NCBI RefSeq assembly: GCF_017591425.1
Contig: NW_024466218.1
Location: 10,120,001 to 10,184,000, forward strand
DNA: 64,000 nucleotides
Reading direction: 5' to 3'
Source: Ochotona curzoniae
Lineage: Eukaryota; Chordata; Mammalia; Lagomorpha; Ochotonidae
Numbering within the stretch: the stretch's first letter is position 1; every line of letters begins with the position of its first letter. This document shows positions 42,410-55,579 of the stretch, piece by piece. A model generated the notes under the pieces. That model was not told the DNA's origin. It did no database searches and worked only from the letters and a program-made list of their open reading frames with translations. The translations under genes were made by a program, and so were the position numbers.

Positions 42410-44952
42410 TGAAGAAATAAAGAAAGGGACTGATTGCCAATCCTCTCTTTCCAAGGAAGCTATGAAAACATGAAATATTTTAAGAGTTTCCTAACCTTTG
42501 GGAAATTAAATCTGGCCAGCACTATAACAAATATATGCACAATCACTACCCACAGCCATGAGGACAGTCCATGATACACTCCTGGTCTCCACCCGCCCCC
42601 AGTATCCCCAGGGCTGAGAATGAAGACTCTGGGATTTTGTGGGTAGTGGTTCTGTATCCTGATCACTTTAGTGTGAAAGTGTCCCCTGGTATAACCAAGC
42701 TTCCAAGCCTACGCATGCAAGTAGGATGACAAATTATTGGTAAGCGCCTCATAGAGGGGCAAGAGTTGCCAATTTTTTTGTAAAACATGTGTGAACTTTG
42801 TGCTGATGATATTTTTCAATGTACCTTTCATGTTAGCGTAAAAGTCAAGTGGAAAGGAAGGAACAGTGATCCACAGAATAGCACTACAAAGTGACTTAGA
42901 GCAATGGGGAAAGATGAATAAGGGGCAGCCTTGGAAAGCCAAGGAGAAGTCTGTAAGTTATCAATCAGAGATCAACAGGTTGTGATTAGGCATATGGGCT
43001 ATGATTTTCCAATTCCTTTATAGGTTCTTGGTTCTCACAGTACTGGGGAGTGTAACCAACTTATTATTTCATGAGCTCCCTCCAAAGAGAGGTCCCATAG
43101 CTGAGTAAATTCAGGCTTCATTTGCAGCAGAAGGCCTTATTGCAGGCTCTAGAACTAAATTGTTAACAGGCATGAAGCAAGAAGATAATCAATTGGTAGA
43201 GCTATCATTTCCTAATCTACTCTAGTCACTACACTCCTGTTCAGGAGATGAAGTGTCTGTGCATCACATTTACAATGGCCACCTACTGTGATTGTCCCTT
43301 CCTTGAAATCTAACTTTCTCCTCATTTTCTTGCTTTGTTCTACTTCCCTGCCACAACCTGTCTAGGAACTAGACAATGACCTCTACTTTAGCATGATGCT
43401 CTTTGGTCACCACACCTTCTGGCTCTATCTAGCTTGTTAGCCCCTGCACCTGCCCTTGGGGCGACAAGTTTTCCAATGCAAAAAAAGAAAGAGGAGCAGT
43501 TGAGAATATCAGTGCAAGGAACATCAAGGAATGTGCTTCCAGTTAATAATAATAATCTCTCAGCTGGTCTCATCCCCATGCCAGTTTTTTTTTATATCTG
43601 TAACAAAAGAGAACACTGAATCAACGTTCTTACTACACGTTGCTTTCTTTGGGTCCGTTCTCCTTCTCTATCAATAGACACATTTCTATTCTACTCATTA
43701 ATTCAGCCAGTGTCGGTTTGCAAGCATATGTTCACTGGAAGAAATTTAAATGTTTGTGACCTCAGACTCAAAAGGACAAAACCCTTAGCCATTTAAAGAA
43801 TATTAAAACAGTTAATGTGCTAAACGCCTGATAGAGCGTGTGAAGAAGAACATTCGTGTCTTTATTCATTTTAAAACTAGGCGCTGTCAAGTGGATGTTG
43901 ATGATTTCTGTTTGCATTAACAATCAAAGTTTGCCTGATAGGCTTGTCACATCTAGAACAGTTCTCAGCAATTTAAAACTCCCTCAGCAAATGCTTGCTG
44001 AATCAATAGATTAGGGAGATGACAGTATTTAGATAGCAGATATCTGTTTTCTTCAATATTCTGCCTTTTTTCTCTTGCATCTCTCACAATGGGAATTAGA
44101 AGTTTCTACACAAGGGTGATGAATGCTAGATGAATGAATTAGTGACTCGGAGACTGACACCAGCTGTAAGTTGTTTGCATATTTTGATGTCGAATACATC
44201 TAAACATAAAATGTAGGCATAGAAAAGCATGGTAAAGGGAATGATAATATAATATGTTAATATACAATTTGTAATTTTTTTCAATTTTTCTGTGGTTAAT
44301 ATAAACAACTTTGCATCTTAAAAGCCATCACAATCATGACAAACAGAGTTCAGGCATCAAACCTCAAAATTAAGTTCTTTCTTCCCAAATTCTTCACAGA
44401 GATAAATATAATACTTTGGTAGGAACACAATACACTATTTATGTATTAAGTTAAAATAATAGTTTCTGTGTAAGATAATCTTCACGTATTCAGCCCTAAG
44501 GTATATAGAACTTATTCTATTTCAACAGCTATTTATTTTTTTTTAGTAATTGGCTTATATATTTTTAAATTATTGAGTATATAATATATTATTTTAAAGT
44601 ATTTGATACTTTCTTGGCGAATGATCAAGTTAATTTCAAGTTTTTGATTACAATAAATATGTGCTTTTACACTTGTCCAATTTATTATATGAAATTACTA
44701 TGAACATATTTATTATTCAGTAAATTTAAATATAGTTGAAAGTTTTATGTATGTTTCAGATCTCTAGAAATACTGTATCAATGTATGTTTCAGTCATGCA
44801 TAAAACTTTTGCTTCCTCATAACATTTACTAAAATTGGTATCATAAACCTATTTTGATTTATAACTGCTTAAAAGAAACTGATCATTGTTTTAATTCATA
44901 ACACTATTAGCAATATTATCTATTGTGTTGTGTGAGCTTATGCCACACAATG

Positions 44953-45000
44953 TTTTCCATTCATTTCCATTTTCCATTTCATTTTCCATTTTCCATTCAT
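44953..45000. repeat. Imperfect TTTCCATT tandem repeat
   Basis: CATTTCCATTTTCCATTTC-type units repeated about five times. Confidence 0.85.
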
Positions 45001-45059
45001 GGGTATTTGCCTTTTTCTTATTGATTTATCTGAAACATTTTTTAACTAGCAAACGATTT

Positions 45060-45335
45060 GTTTGCTTACTTGAAAGATGGAGATAGAGAAAGCTATCTGC
45101 TGGTTCACTTCCCAAGTACTTACAACAGCTGGGGTTAGGTGAGGCTGAAGTCCTGAAGCAGACATTGCATCCAGGTGGGTGGCAGGGACCCAAGTCACTG
45201 ATCCAGGGTGTGTGTTAGCGAGAAGCTTGACTGGATTTGGAGGTGGGACTTGATCTTGGCACTCTAATATTCGAAATGGGTTTCCCAAGAGGCAGCTTAA
45301 CATACTGTGCCATGACATCCACCTGGACATGACTT
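45060..45335 (-). repeat. CSINE, diverged
   Basis: ATCTGCTGGTTCACTTCCC ... GGTGGGTGGCAGGGACCC ... CTGTGCCATGACATCCACC in antisense order. Confidence 0.8.
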
Positions 45336-45554
45336 TCATGAAGGATAAACAATCGATTTCCCAAATACATGCAACAAAGACATTCCTCAGTATTTTATTT
45401 TCAATCTATTTTTTCAAATTTTGCCACTTATAATACAATTCTTAATATTAAACCGTCATATATTTGTTAGTCTTATGTTCTGTATTATGCTTAGAAAACA
45501 CTAAGACAATATTTTATTTAATATTTTAAACCTTATTATGTTTGTCTTGTTTTA

Positions 45555-45862
45555 ATTTTTGTATGAGAGGCATGCTTGGGGGGTGGGGTGAAGGAAAATA
45601 CTTCTGTCTGCTAGTTCACTCTAAATGCCCACAAAAGCCAGAGCTGTACCAAAACAGAAGCTGGAAGATGGGAACTCAACAAAAGTATCCTAAGTGGGTG
45701 GCAGGAACTTAATTCCTTAAGCCATTACCCTTCCTCCTAGGATCTACTTTTCCAAAACCCTGGAGCTAGGAGCTGGAGACAAGTGCTAGACTCAAATACT
45801 CTGCTGTGGTTTTTAGGTAACCTAAGCAGAGTTGTAATTGCTAGGCCAAATGCCTGCCCCAA
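45555..45862 (-). repeat. CSINE, diverged
   Basis: TGTCTGCTAGTTCACTC ... AAGTGGGTGGCAGGAAC ... GCTAGGCCAAATGCCTGCCCC in antisense order. Confidence 0.78.
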
Positions 45863-46146
45863 TATTTATACTTCTAGAATTAAACATATAATACAATGCA
45901 AGGATCTGAAATAAATTAGTTGTTAAAAGCGTATCCAAGTTTTCCAACATGAGTTACCGAATTATCTATTTTGGTTGCACTTCATACAGAATTTCACTGT
46001 TGTCCATACCATGCATTCATATGCTCATGTATCTATTAGTATCACACTCCTTTGATTTATTTGATAACATATTTAGAATTTAATTAATTATCAATTTTGA
46101 AATCTAAAATTAATTCACATGTGTATTTTATAGAAGTATAAAATAT

Positions 46147-46420
46147 GGACTAGGTAGTTTCTTGAGAAGCTAGCATCCTATATCAAAGCGTCTGTCTCTT
46201 GTCCCAGCTCCTTGCTAATGGGTACTCTGAGATACAGCAGGTAGTGATGGCTCATGCACTGGGTCCCTTTCATCCACATGAGAGACTGGGACTAAGTTGT
46301 AGCTTCTGATTTCAGCCTGTGCCAACACTGTCTGTACCAGATACTTGGAGAGTAAATCAGCAGATGAAAGATCTCAATTTCTGTGTCTCTGTCTTCAAAT
46401 GAAAATAAATACGTAAATAA
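46147..46420 (+). repeat. CSINE, diverged, head decayed
   Basis: TCCCAGCTCCTTGCTAATGGG ... AGTAAATCAGCAGATGAAAG ... CTTCAAATGAAAATAAATACG in sense order. Confidence 0.75.
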
Positions 46421-46621
46421 ATAAAATTATGTAATGTAAAATCAGTCTAATGAAAACAAATCATGAAATTACCATGCATCTGTTATTTTATGTTACTAAA
46501 ATTGCCTTTAGTTTTTTCTCTAAAATCTCAATATTTTCCTAATTTCTTGCTCCATGTCAATCTCCTCTGATGAATTATAAATCCCTGGAGGCAGAATCCA
46601 TATCTGTGTGATCAGTCTACG

Positions 46622-46968
46622 ACACATAGTAGGCTAAGCTGCCTCCTGCAACGCTGGCAACAGGTGCCAGCTCTGCTCCACTTCCAATCCAGCTCCCAGG
46701 TCATGCACCTTGGAGAACAGTAGAACATGGCCCAAGTTCTTAGACCCTTTTATTACCCATGTAAGAAATCAGCCAAAAATGTCTGGGCTCTTGGTTTCAA
46801 CCTGGCCCAGAAGCCATTGTGGCCATTTGGGGAGAAAACCAACAGATAGAAGAGTCTTTCTCTCTCAATCTCTCTCTGTCTCTCTGTTTCTCTCTCTCTC
46901 TCTCCTTCCCCCCACTCCCACCACTGCCCTTTCTGTAGCCCTACCTTTCATATAAATTGAAAACAAAA
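46622..46968 (+). repeat. CSINE with expanded (CT)n stretch
   Basis: TCCACTTCCAATCCAGCTCCC ... AAAACCAACAGATAGAAGAG, then CT repeats from 46855 to 46905 and a tail. Confidence 0.82.
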
Positions 46969-47104
46969 CTATTTTAAAAATTCCCAGCATGTAGAAGATA
47001 TTCACATTATTCACATGTTGAGTGAATAAAGTGATCTTGATTTTGTAGAATTAAGTGACGAAGACATGTGCTATTAGAGAATTAATGTAAAGCATCAAGA
47101 TGAG

Positions 47105-47430
47105 TAGCATAAGCAGGAGTGGGAAGGAAGGAGGGAGAGCAGGAGAGAGTGAGAGAGAGAAAGTTGATCTTTGATCTTTTGTTAACTTCCCAATTGCCAC
47201 AACAACTTGGGTTGAGCCAATATGAAACCAGGAACTCAGAACTCAAACCGAGTCTCCTACATTGGTGACAGGAATCCAAGCACTTGAACCATCACCTACT
47301 CCCTCCAGGGTACACATTAGCAGGGAACTGGTTTGGAAATGGAGGGGCCAGAACTCAAATTAGGCACTCTAATATCAAATGCGGACATCCCAGATAGCGA
47401 CTTAACTACTGGATCAAATGCGCACTGCCA
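47105..47430 (-). repeat. CSINE, diverged
   Basis: GGGAGAGCAGGAGAGAGTGAG, TTGGGTTGAGCCAATATG and GGATCAAATGCGCACTGCC in antisense order. Confidence 0.8.
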
Positions 47431-47434
47431 CTGT

Positions 47435-47920
47435 AATTTGGTTTTGTTTTGCTTTGTTTTAGCAAGTAAGTAACATTTAAAATTGTGGGCTGGTATATTA
47501 AACAGTCTGGGATAGTGAATGCATTGGAGAATGTAACTAAGATTTTATCTTTTCTGGCTTTAGGAAAACAATTATGTCAGCAATAGTCAGCCAAGAATTT
47601 CTCGTATTTGGATATAATATTTTTATATAAAAACAAAATAATAAAAGTCACATTCCAGCCAAACAAATCTCTTCCTACTCACAAGTTAAAAAAAAACAAT
47701 TAGAAATGGATCATGATCATAGAATTATAAAATTTTAGAAAATAACATACCAGAAACTGTTTTACAACCTTAGGTAAGATAAGCATTCAAAAACAAAGTT
47801 AAAAAAATAAATACAGCATTATAGATTGTGAGGCTGAATTTAACAAAATTCAAAATATCTCTTCTCCAAATTACATTTCAAGAAAATAAAAATAAAATCA
47901 CAAGAAATATTTACATAGTG
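47435..47920. other. Non-coding, A/T-rich
   Basis: No gene or repeat identified. Confidence 0.45.
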
Positions 47921-47929
47921 CGTTTTTTT

Positions 47930-48253
47930 TAAGATTTATTTATTTTTATTGGAAAGGTGGATATACATAGAGGAGGAGAGACAGAGAGGAAGATCTTCCA
48001 TCCAATGGTTCACTCCCCAAATGAGTGCAACAGCTGGAGCTGAGCCGATCCGAAATCAGGAACCAGGAGCTCTTCCGGGTCTCCCACACAGATGCAGGGT
48101 CCCAAGGCTTTGGGCCGTCCTCGACTGATTTTCCAGGCCACAAGCAGGGAGCTGGATGGGAAGCAGGACTGCTGGGATTAGAACTGGTGTCCATACGGGA
48201 TCCTGGCACATGCAACACAAGGACTTTTGCCATTACACTATCATGCTGGGCCC
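47930..48253 (-). repeat. CSINE, young full-length copy
   Basis: A complete antisense copy with an 8-bp TSD TACATAGT at 47922-47929 and 48254-48261. Confidence 0.93.
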
Positions 48254-48289
48254 TACATAGTACATTTCTAATAAAGGATTTTTCCAGGA

Positions 48290-49060
48290 ATGTATAAAGG
48301 TTTGATGATGATTCAACCAACAAGAATTATGGAGAGAAATTATATACATGGAAATATGTTTCAGTTAGTCAGAAAGAAAATGCAAATGAAAATCATATAC
48401 TTGCTATACAATATTCAAATTAAAATTGAGAACCCATATTATCAAATACCAGCAAATATAAAGAGTAACTGAATCTCTTCTATATTTCTAGGTAAATGAA
48501 AAAAATGGCGCAGCTACTTTAAAATAGTTTGAGGATTTCAACATAGTTAAATACACATACTTATTTATATTTATGGTTTCACTCCAAGAGAAAAAAAAAT
48601 GCATATTCACCGAAAAACCTCTATCAAGTATTTTTAATAGTTTCATTTCATAATTGACAAAAGCTAGGAAGAATCAAATGTGCCTTTTTGTTGTCAGATG
48701 GACAAAAAAATTATGACACACACAGGCAACAGCATGGATGAATCTTAAAATAATTATGCCAAGTGAAAGAAGCCAGACACAAATGGTTATATCCCACATG
48801 ATTCCATTTATATGGCCTTCTGGAAAAGACACACTTTCAGGGATAAAAATCAGTGATTGTCAGGGGCTAGGTGAAGGGAAAGAGCGCTGATTGCCGGGGA
48901 GCACAAGGACAATGTTAAAATAGATGAAAATCCTTGATATTCTGATTCTAGGTTAGTATATGAATGTTGGCATTCATCAGATTTCATCAAAATGAACTTT
49001 ACACATGCGAGTTATACAGCAGTGAACTAAACTTAAAAATCCAATAAGGAAAGCACCAAT
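48290..49060 (+). mobile_element. L1M 3' region
   Basis: AAATGCAAATGAAAATCATA, CAGCATGGATGAATCTTAAA, AGTGAAAGAAGCCAGACACAA, ATGATTCCATTTATATGGCC, TTCTGGAAAAGACA and TGTCAGGGGCTAGG are the classic L1M 3' landmarks in order. ORF2 coding sequence is absent (5' truncated). Confidence 0.88.
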
Positions 49061-49384
49061 TCTTTTTTCCTTTTAAGAAAAGATGAAAGAACACTTGGAA
49101 AGAGTGCAAGTTCAACCTGGAGGATGAGTAGACGTGAATCAACTAAAGGGTTGGGACAAAAAAAGTTTGCAGCAGAGCAAATATTTTAGGCAAAAACCGT
49201 AAACTTCATGGAATTTAATTGGTTGAAGAAACCATGGCAGGCCAATGTGGCCTAGTTTTATGGTAAAGGAGTTGAGGTTTTACGAGAACTAGGAGGAAAG
49301 AGTGTGAGCATCAGTTCACACAGATTTTTGTAGCACCTATGCAAGCTGTTGTGCTTTACTCTGAATGTGGTGGGACATGTCCGC

Positions 49385-49690
49385 TCAGGCTGCTCGCATC
49401 AGACGCCATACATGTTCACATGAGTCAGCGTTGCTTACCTTTCTGAGGGCTGGGAATTCCAAGGTCAACGTTCCAGCATGTTTGGTGCCTGATGTGAGCT
49501 GATTTCTTACACACTGTATTACTCACTGAACGGTGGGGCAAACAAGGTTTTCTCCAAACTCTTTTATAAGGCCACAAATAACACTCACCAGGGTGTACCT
49601 CTCCCATTCTAGTCACCCCTCAGTGCTGTCATCTCTTCATATCATCATCTTTGTGGTTAGCTTGCAATACATGAATTTTGAAATAACACA
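49385..49690 (-). mobile_element. LTR-like old repeat (MaLR-type)
   Basis: CCGCTCAGGCTGCTCGCATC, TGAGGGCTGGGAATTCCAAGG, TTTTATAAGGCCACAAATAAC and TTGCAATACATGAATTTTGA follow the antisense order of a common mammalian LTR. The superfamily assignment is from memory and uncertain. Confidence 0.5.
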
Positions 49691-49870
49691 TTTGTACCAT
49701 AGCAGGGAGTTACTGATACATTTTAGGCAGAGGAAATATGTGATCTGATGTGGATTGTTAAAAGATGGATGCTTTGAGAGCAAGGCATGAGAGTAAATGT
49801 GCATGAGGAGACAAGCCAGGAGACAAGTGCAAAGAGAGATGATAGGCTCTCTCACCAGGTGGGGTTTATG
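49691..49870 (+). repeat. Fragment of the same old repeat type as at 6870
   Basis: GGAAATATGTGATCTGATGTGG ... GACAAGCCAGGAGACAAGTG resembles that repeat's 5' part. Confidence 0.35.
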
Positions 49871-50199
49871 GAGACAGAAAAAGGGTCATACTAGAGATAC
49901 GTTTGGATCTACCATTGTATCAAAAAAGAAAAACAATAAGAAATCAGTCACGAGGTGATTATGAAAAACTGTTACTAGCTTCATTTTCGCTCACATACAT
50001 GCTTAGTACAAATTAGATGACACATTAGATGAAAGTAAACTGAACACCAATTTTCTTGTTTCTGCACTTTTTATCCAAATTTCTACCAAGCAGCACCCTC
50101 ACAGTACACTGGGAAGTCATCAGTATCTAAGCATCTCCCTATTTTCCCATGTCTTTATGATACACTTGTGTGGAAGGAGACTGATTCTTCCTTTGGGAT

Positions 50200-50480
50200 G
50201 GCCCTACTAATGGTTGGCTTTCTCCCATGTAATAATGCACGATCAAAACCAGGCATGATAGGAAGTCCAGTATCATGGTGTCAATGTATATTTAACTGTT
50301 TTACTGGGAGTCTATACTCACAATTCCATTGTGTTCTTAAGTAACAGAATGTTAAATTGTAACTATTACTGAAGGACTATACTATTGTAATAATATGGGG
50401 AAAAATGGTGGGAGAAAACAAAGGCAGAAAGAGGAAGTCAAGGGGGGAATACATATAACTACAAAAATATATCTTGTAAA
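50200..50480 (+). mobile_element. L1 3' UTR end, sense
   Basis: GACTATACTATTGTAATAATATGGGGAAAAATGG and AGGAAGTCCAGTATCATGGTG correspond to the 3' unit at 17390-18165. The young SINE at 50489 was inserted just after it. Confidence 0.72.
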
Positions 50481-50488
50481 AATAATTT

Positions 50489-50819
50489 GGGCCCGGTGGT
50501 GTGGCCTAGCGGCTAAAGTCCTTGCCTTGAACATGCCGGGATCACATATGGGCGCCAATTCTAATCCCGGCAGCTCCACTTCTCATCCAGCTCCCTGCTT
50601 GTGGCCTGGGAAAGCAGTTGAGGACAACCCAAAGCCTTGGGACCCTGCACCAGCGTGTAAGACCCAAAAGAGGTTCCCAGTTCCCAGCTTCAGATCGGCC
50701 CAGCACCGGCCGTTGCACTCACTTGGGGAGTAAATCATTGGACAGAAGATATTCCTCTCTGTCTCTCCTCCTTTCTGTATATCTGACTTTGTAAAAATAA
50801 ATAAATACATGTTAAAAAG
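50489..50819 (+). repeat. CSINE, young full-length copy
   Basis: GGGCCCGGTGGTGTGGCCTAG head with A box TGGCCTAGCGG (50502-50512). The TSD ATAATTT lies at 50482-50488 and 50820-50826. Confidence 0.94.
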
Positions 50820-50829
50820 ATAATTTAAA

Positions 50830-51890
50830 AAGGAAAAGAAAAAAAAAAAACCAGACAAGAACCACATCTTGCCTTCCAGTCTTCCAGTTAAAGCTTGCAG
50901 ATGGTAGAAAATATTTAAATGATCATAAACTGTTCTGATTTAGTTTATGTATTTTGTCCTGCCCTTAAATTTGAGTACTCTCATTTTTTGTTTATTTGCT
51001 TTGTTTTATTTTTTTAGACTTGCTTGGTGCAAATCTGTTTTCTCTAGGGTGCTTACTTCATAGCAACACTAAGCCTATTGTCACGTTTATTTTACTCCCC
51101 CATACAAAAGGCCATTATAATCAAATAAATATAAATGGCATGGCTTTAGACAACAAGAATGAAAACAGGAATGGAAAGAGGAAGATTAATATGAAGTTGG
51201 GAAGACTCGAGAAGACTGGGTGACAATAGAATAGAGAAGGTCATGAATATGGAAAAACCAAGCACAACTCTAGCGTTCATTCTTACTGGCCTGGGTGAAA
51301 TCTGTCACCGCTGACATTGTTACAAAACTCATGATGGGGATCTTTTCAGGGAACAGAAAAAGGTAATTAATTCTCTTTGGAAACATTGACTTTGAGACTA
51401 CAATAGAATTTCCAAAGACAGGAGTCCAGGGCCTTTGTAAGATACCTATTCATGTGAGCACTCTAAATGTGACAACCAGGATGCTGAGATGAGATAGAGC
51501 CCTAAGAGGAAGATAAGGGGACAATAAATAACCCAAGAACCAATGACAGGAGAAAGGCAAGAGAAACATTGGGATGGGACAAGCTGGTGGCCGTAAGAAG
51601 ACAAAGTTACAAAAACCCCGCCCTACAGGATGGATGATCAAGGTTAGAATTTCATTCTGTAGCAGAATTTGGAATAGGTATCTAGACAACAAAACAGATT
51701 CATGTCTAGAGATACAGACCATGGACCAGAAAGCTCCAGATTAGTAACATAATCAATCAGAAAAGCTTACTACTCTAAGCTGTTTTCTGAATTTGGCTTT
51801 AGGTATCCTCTTGACAGTTCTGAAATGTTAAAGAAAATAATCCAGAATCTTCTTAGGAAAACAAAAACACATCATTTGCCTAAAAAATTC
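50830..51890. other. Non-coding, nothing recognised
   Basis: No gene identified. 51230-51600 may hold an old repeat (AAACCAAGCACAACTC...), not assigned. Confidence 0.4.
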
Positions 51891-51892
51891 TG

Positions 51893-52192
51893 TGGAGAGA
51901 CATTTGGCTTTTGTGATTAAGATTCTTATAGCTAACAACAAAGTTAGGGTTGAATTCCTGACATTGACCCCTGTTACCAGTTTCCTGCCAAGGCAACTTG
52001 GAGATGGCAGTGACAGCCCAGTACTTGAATTTCTACGACCCATGTGGGAGCCCTGAGTTGACCTCTTGGCTCCAGGTTTCAGTGGAGCCCTTGCCCCAGA
52101 GGGGGTAAGCATTGGGAAACGAGCATGCGGATAGAAAGTTTTTATTCTCCCTCTCTTTCCCTTTGTCTGCTTTGCAAAGAAATAAATGGATG
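51893..52192 (+). repeat. CSINE, diverged
   Basis: CATTTGGCTTTTGTGATTAAG ... CCCATGTGGGAGCCCTGAG ... TTTGCAAAGAAATAAATGG in sense order. Confidence 0.72.
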
Positions 52193-52194
52193 TA

Positions 52195-52710
52195 TTTTAA
52201 ATTGCTTTTATCTCTTTTAAAAATGTTTATTTAGCTTCCTTGGAGATCAGAGACCGATCTGTATTTTAGGCAGTATTTTAAATGCCTTCTCACTGACATT
52301 ATTTCATTATATTTAATGGCAATTCTTGTTCATTATTTTCTTTTACAGCTACCATTACTTCTTATTTTCTTTGGTGTCTGTAGTATCTTAATTGAGAATC
52401 ATCTACAAGTTTAGTTAACAAGCTCTCTACTTCCACAATTAATACAGTTGTGAAATGGGGTATAAAACTCAAGTCACTATCTACCAGTCGTTAACATGGA
52501 AAATTGTGGCTTAAAATAATCTTTGCTTATCATCCTTTATCTAAATTTCTGTTCCCACGAGGGGGCTTTGATTCATATCCAATATCAATCAATTTAGGAA
52601 ATAGACATCATGAATCCTGTAGTCCTAAACATTACTCAGCCCCTGGTTTAGTATACACTTATGCCCCTTTGTGATAGAATTAGATACATTTTACCCTATA
52701 AATCAGTGTC
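52195..52710. other. Non-coding, nothing recognised
   Basis: No gene or repeat identified. Confidence 0.45.
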
Positions 52711-52712
52711 TT

Positions 52713-53038
52713 TGGGACCAGTGTTATGGCACAATGGGTCAAGCTCCTGCCAGCACCATTGATGACCCATGTAGGTGTGATTCCAGTATTGCTGGCTCCA
52801 CTTCCTACCCTGCACCCAGTTAAAAGCCAGGCAAAAGCAATAGATGAAGGCCTAAATATGTGGGTCTCTGCCACCCACATGGGAGCCAGGATAAAGCTCC
52901 TGGCTCCTGGCTCTTGCATTTTGGCTTTCGCCTGCCCAACTGCCCAATTGCAGCCATCTGTAAATGAACCAGCAGATGGACGATCTCTCTCTCTCTCTTA
53001 CACTCTTTAACTCTGACTTTCAAATAAATAAATCTACA
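52713..53038 (+). repeat. CSINE, older subfamily
   Basis: GGGACCAGTGTTATGGCACAATGG head, CACATGGGAGCCAGGATAAAG body, (CT)n, and ACTTTCAAATAAATAAATC tail. Confidence 0.85.
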
Positions 53039-53341
53039 ACAAAGCACACAGTGACTTTTGAAAACTTTACACAATATTTACTGAGATTACTCCTTAGCAC
53101 TCATTTAGGTTCACTGTATTATTATTATTTTGCTCCATTTTTTATAAACTATTCCTGATTAACAAAATGTCAATCATTTATTTATCAATGTAGGCTAAAT
53201 ACCTTCCATGCTGATATCATGTCCTTTTTTCCCATTTTCAAATATTAGAAATGCTATCACACCATAACCTTCATAAACATTGATTTGGGTTTTTGAGATA
53301 TTATGGAATGCATAGTTATTTCTTTAGGCAATCATATTCCT

Positions 53342-53565
53342 GGGGTAGGCATTGCGGCCGCCCTGGCTAAACTGCAGCTTGGGCTCCCACATCAAAGTCT
53401 CACTTTGAGTCTTAGCTGCTCTGTTTCTAATGCAACTCCTTGCTAACGTGCCTCGGAAGCAGCAGATGATGGCCAAGCATTTAAGTTCCTGCTACCCATT
53501 TAATAGAAGACCTGCATGGAGTTCTGGGTGTAACTCTTAGCTCCTGGCTTCAACCTGGCCTATAT
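53342..53565 (+). repeat. CSINE, 3' truncated into an AT repeat
   Basis: GGGGTAGGCATTGCGGCCGC head to CTTCAACCTGGCC, followed by (TATA)n-like sequence instead of the normal 3' part. It has a NotI site (GCGGCCGC). Confidence 0.75.
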
Positions 53566-53849
53566 ATAAACATATATATAACATCTAAGTATTTTTTTTC
53601 ATTTTAAAAGTTGATCATGTTCCAGCATGACCTTTTAAAAATATTCAGAATATATTTTGCTATGAACCAATAAATGTTACCTGAAAAACTGGGAAAAGTC
53701 TTTTTCATATTGTTAGGAAATATAAACATGTATATGTATATGTAATTACATATATAAAATATTGAAAATTTAAGCTAAGAGCACAAATGTATGTGTAAAA
53801 GAAAGCAAATAGTATGAAAGGTGACAATTATTTAATGAACTAATGCAAT

Positions 53850-54060
53850 AATAAAGACCTTAATTGAAGTTTCATTATAAGCCAAACATTCTGCTAAGTG
53901 TCTCACGTAAATCGCCCCATACATCTCCACATATTTTATGTACTCAAGAAAACTGAGATGCCAGGACACTGATTAGTCTCCCTAAAATCATTCAGTTGGT
54001 AACTATTAGAACCCAGGGTTAGTTTTATTTCTGGTTTACTCAAAATGGTGAATTGTAAAC
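53850..54060 (+). repeat. MIR SINE
   Basis: CCAAACATTCTGCTAAGTGTC ... ACTCAAGAAAACTGAGATGCC ... CCTAAAATCATTCAGTTGGTAAC is MIR in sense order. Confidence 0.75.
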
Positions 54061-54064
54061 CACT

Positions 54065-54740
54065 GTTCTGTAGGACCTTCAGACTGAAGGGAAGGATACT
54101 CATCATTCCATGGAGAAATAAGCAGAGAGTCTGTATCAAGATTTATATGCCCCAAATGATTGATGCAACCGAGATGGTTCAAGTTACAGTTCACAGATAA
54201 TTCAGGCTTTCCTCTTTATGCCCTTGGTTAAAATTCTCCATGAATGTCCAAATCTCCCTCAGGACTCTTACATCCAAAAGACCAACTTAATTTGCTTTCA
54301 CTTCATGTTTGGAAATGGAACTCAAATAGAACTCTTCAGCCTGTGAGATGCCTTAACCACTGCCAAGATCAGCTTACAGCATAATGAGCTTTGATTGACT
54401 TGCTTATACCAAACACAGAACCCTGAGCTATGTCTGAAAAATAGTGCATAGAGATGGAGGTTGTGGTACTGCCGTCTGTCCAATCAGAATGTTACAGCTC
54501 CTGTTTTGCCTCAGATTTGGGGGTTGAAGCATACCTTCCGCTTTTGCTGATGTACATATCTGTCCAAATTCAAGTGTTTAAGGTTGGATTAAAGGTTTCC
54601 ACATTATAGTTATTTAAGCAGGAAATATGTGATAAAAATTATTATGCAGATCATTATTATAAATCCCCCAAATTCTTCCACATATGAGAGGCCTTCACAT
54701 GGATTTCAAAAATATTTTGTATCATAATAAGCTAATCTTT
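54065..54740. other. Non-coding, nothing recognised
   Basis: No gene or repeat identified. Confidence 0.45.
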
Positions 54741-54741
54741 A

Positions 54742-55060
54742 TTTTAAAGACTTACTTATTCTTATTGGAAAAGCAGAGCAGATTTATGGAAAGGAGAGAG
54801 TTAGATGTTCCACCGTCTAGTTCACTCCCTAAATGGCCACAATAACCATAGTTGAGCTGACCCAAAACTAACAGCCAGGAGCTTCTTCTAGGTGTCCCAC
54901 GTGGGTGTGAAGTCCCAAGACTTTGGGCCATCCTCTAGTGCTTTCCCAGGCCATAAACAGGGAGCTGGATGGGAAGTGGAGCACCAGGGACATGAACCTG
55001 GGCCCATAGGGGATCTCAGTACTTGCAAGGTGAGAAATTTTAGCCTATTGAAACCACGCC
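54742..55060 (-). repeat. CSINE, diverged
   Basis: AAAGACTTACTTATTCTTATTGG ... GGGAGCTGGATGGGAAGTGG ... AAACCACGCC. Confidence 0.85.
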
Positions 55061-55104
55061 TTATGTGCTGAAACTATAATCCCATTTTCCCATTACTCTT
55101 TCTA

Positions 55105-55378
55105 AAATTTATTTATTTTCAATTGCAAGGCAGATTTTACAGAAAGGAGAGAGAGAGAAGGGGAGAGAAGTTTTCCATCAGCTGACTCACTCCTCCAAAT
55201 GGCTGCAATGGCCAGAGCTGAGCTGATCCAAATCTGGGAGCACAGGTCTTCCAGTTCTCCTACATGAGTGCAGGAGAGGCCAAACAACTTTAAGCCATAT
55301 TCCCCTGCTTTTCCAGGCTATAAGCAGAGAGCTGGAGCAAAGTGAAGCAGCCAGGACACACACTGGTGCCCACTCCCA
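55105..55378 (-). repeat. CSINE, head missing
   Basis: AAATTTATTTATTTTCAATTGC ... CTGAGCTGATCCAAATCTGG ... CCAGGACACACACTGGTGCCC. Confidence 0.8.
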
Positions 55379-55579
55379 TGACTCAAAATTTCTCTGGAAG
55401 CTCTTCAATTCATGGTAAAAATCTACCAACGTGCAAGGCTCCCTGCAACCACAGGTTTCAGATTTACCCTTTGCATTCATTAGCAATACTACAAAGAATT
55501 AAAGCCAATGAAAGTGAATTGGCTGCTAATGGAAAATGCAAGAATCCTTGGATAAAATTGTAAATATCATATTAGGAAC

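Larger units (their letters stand above)
41725..45055. other. 3.3 kb non-coding interval without recognisable young repeats
   Basis: It contains (AAT)n at 42372-42407 and TTTCCATT-type tandem repeats at 44953-45000, but no SINE or L1 that I can see. It may hold conserved regulatory sequence; this cannot be judged from one genome. Confidence 0.5.
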
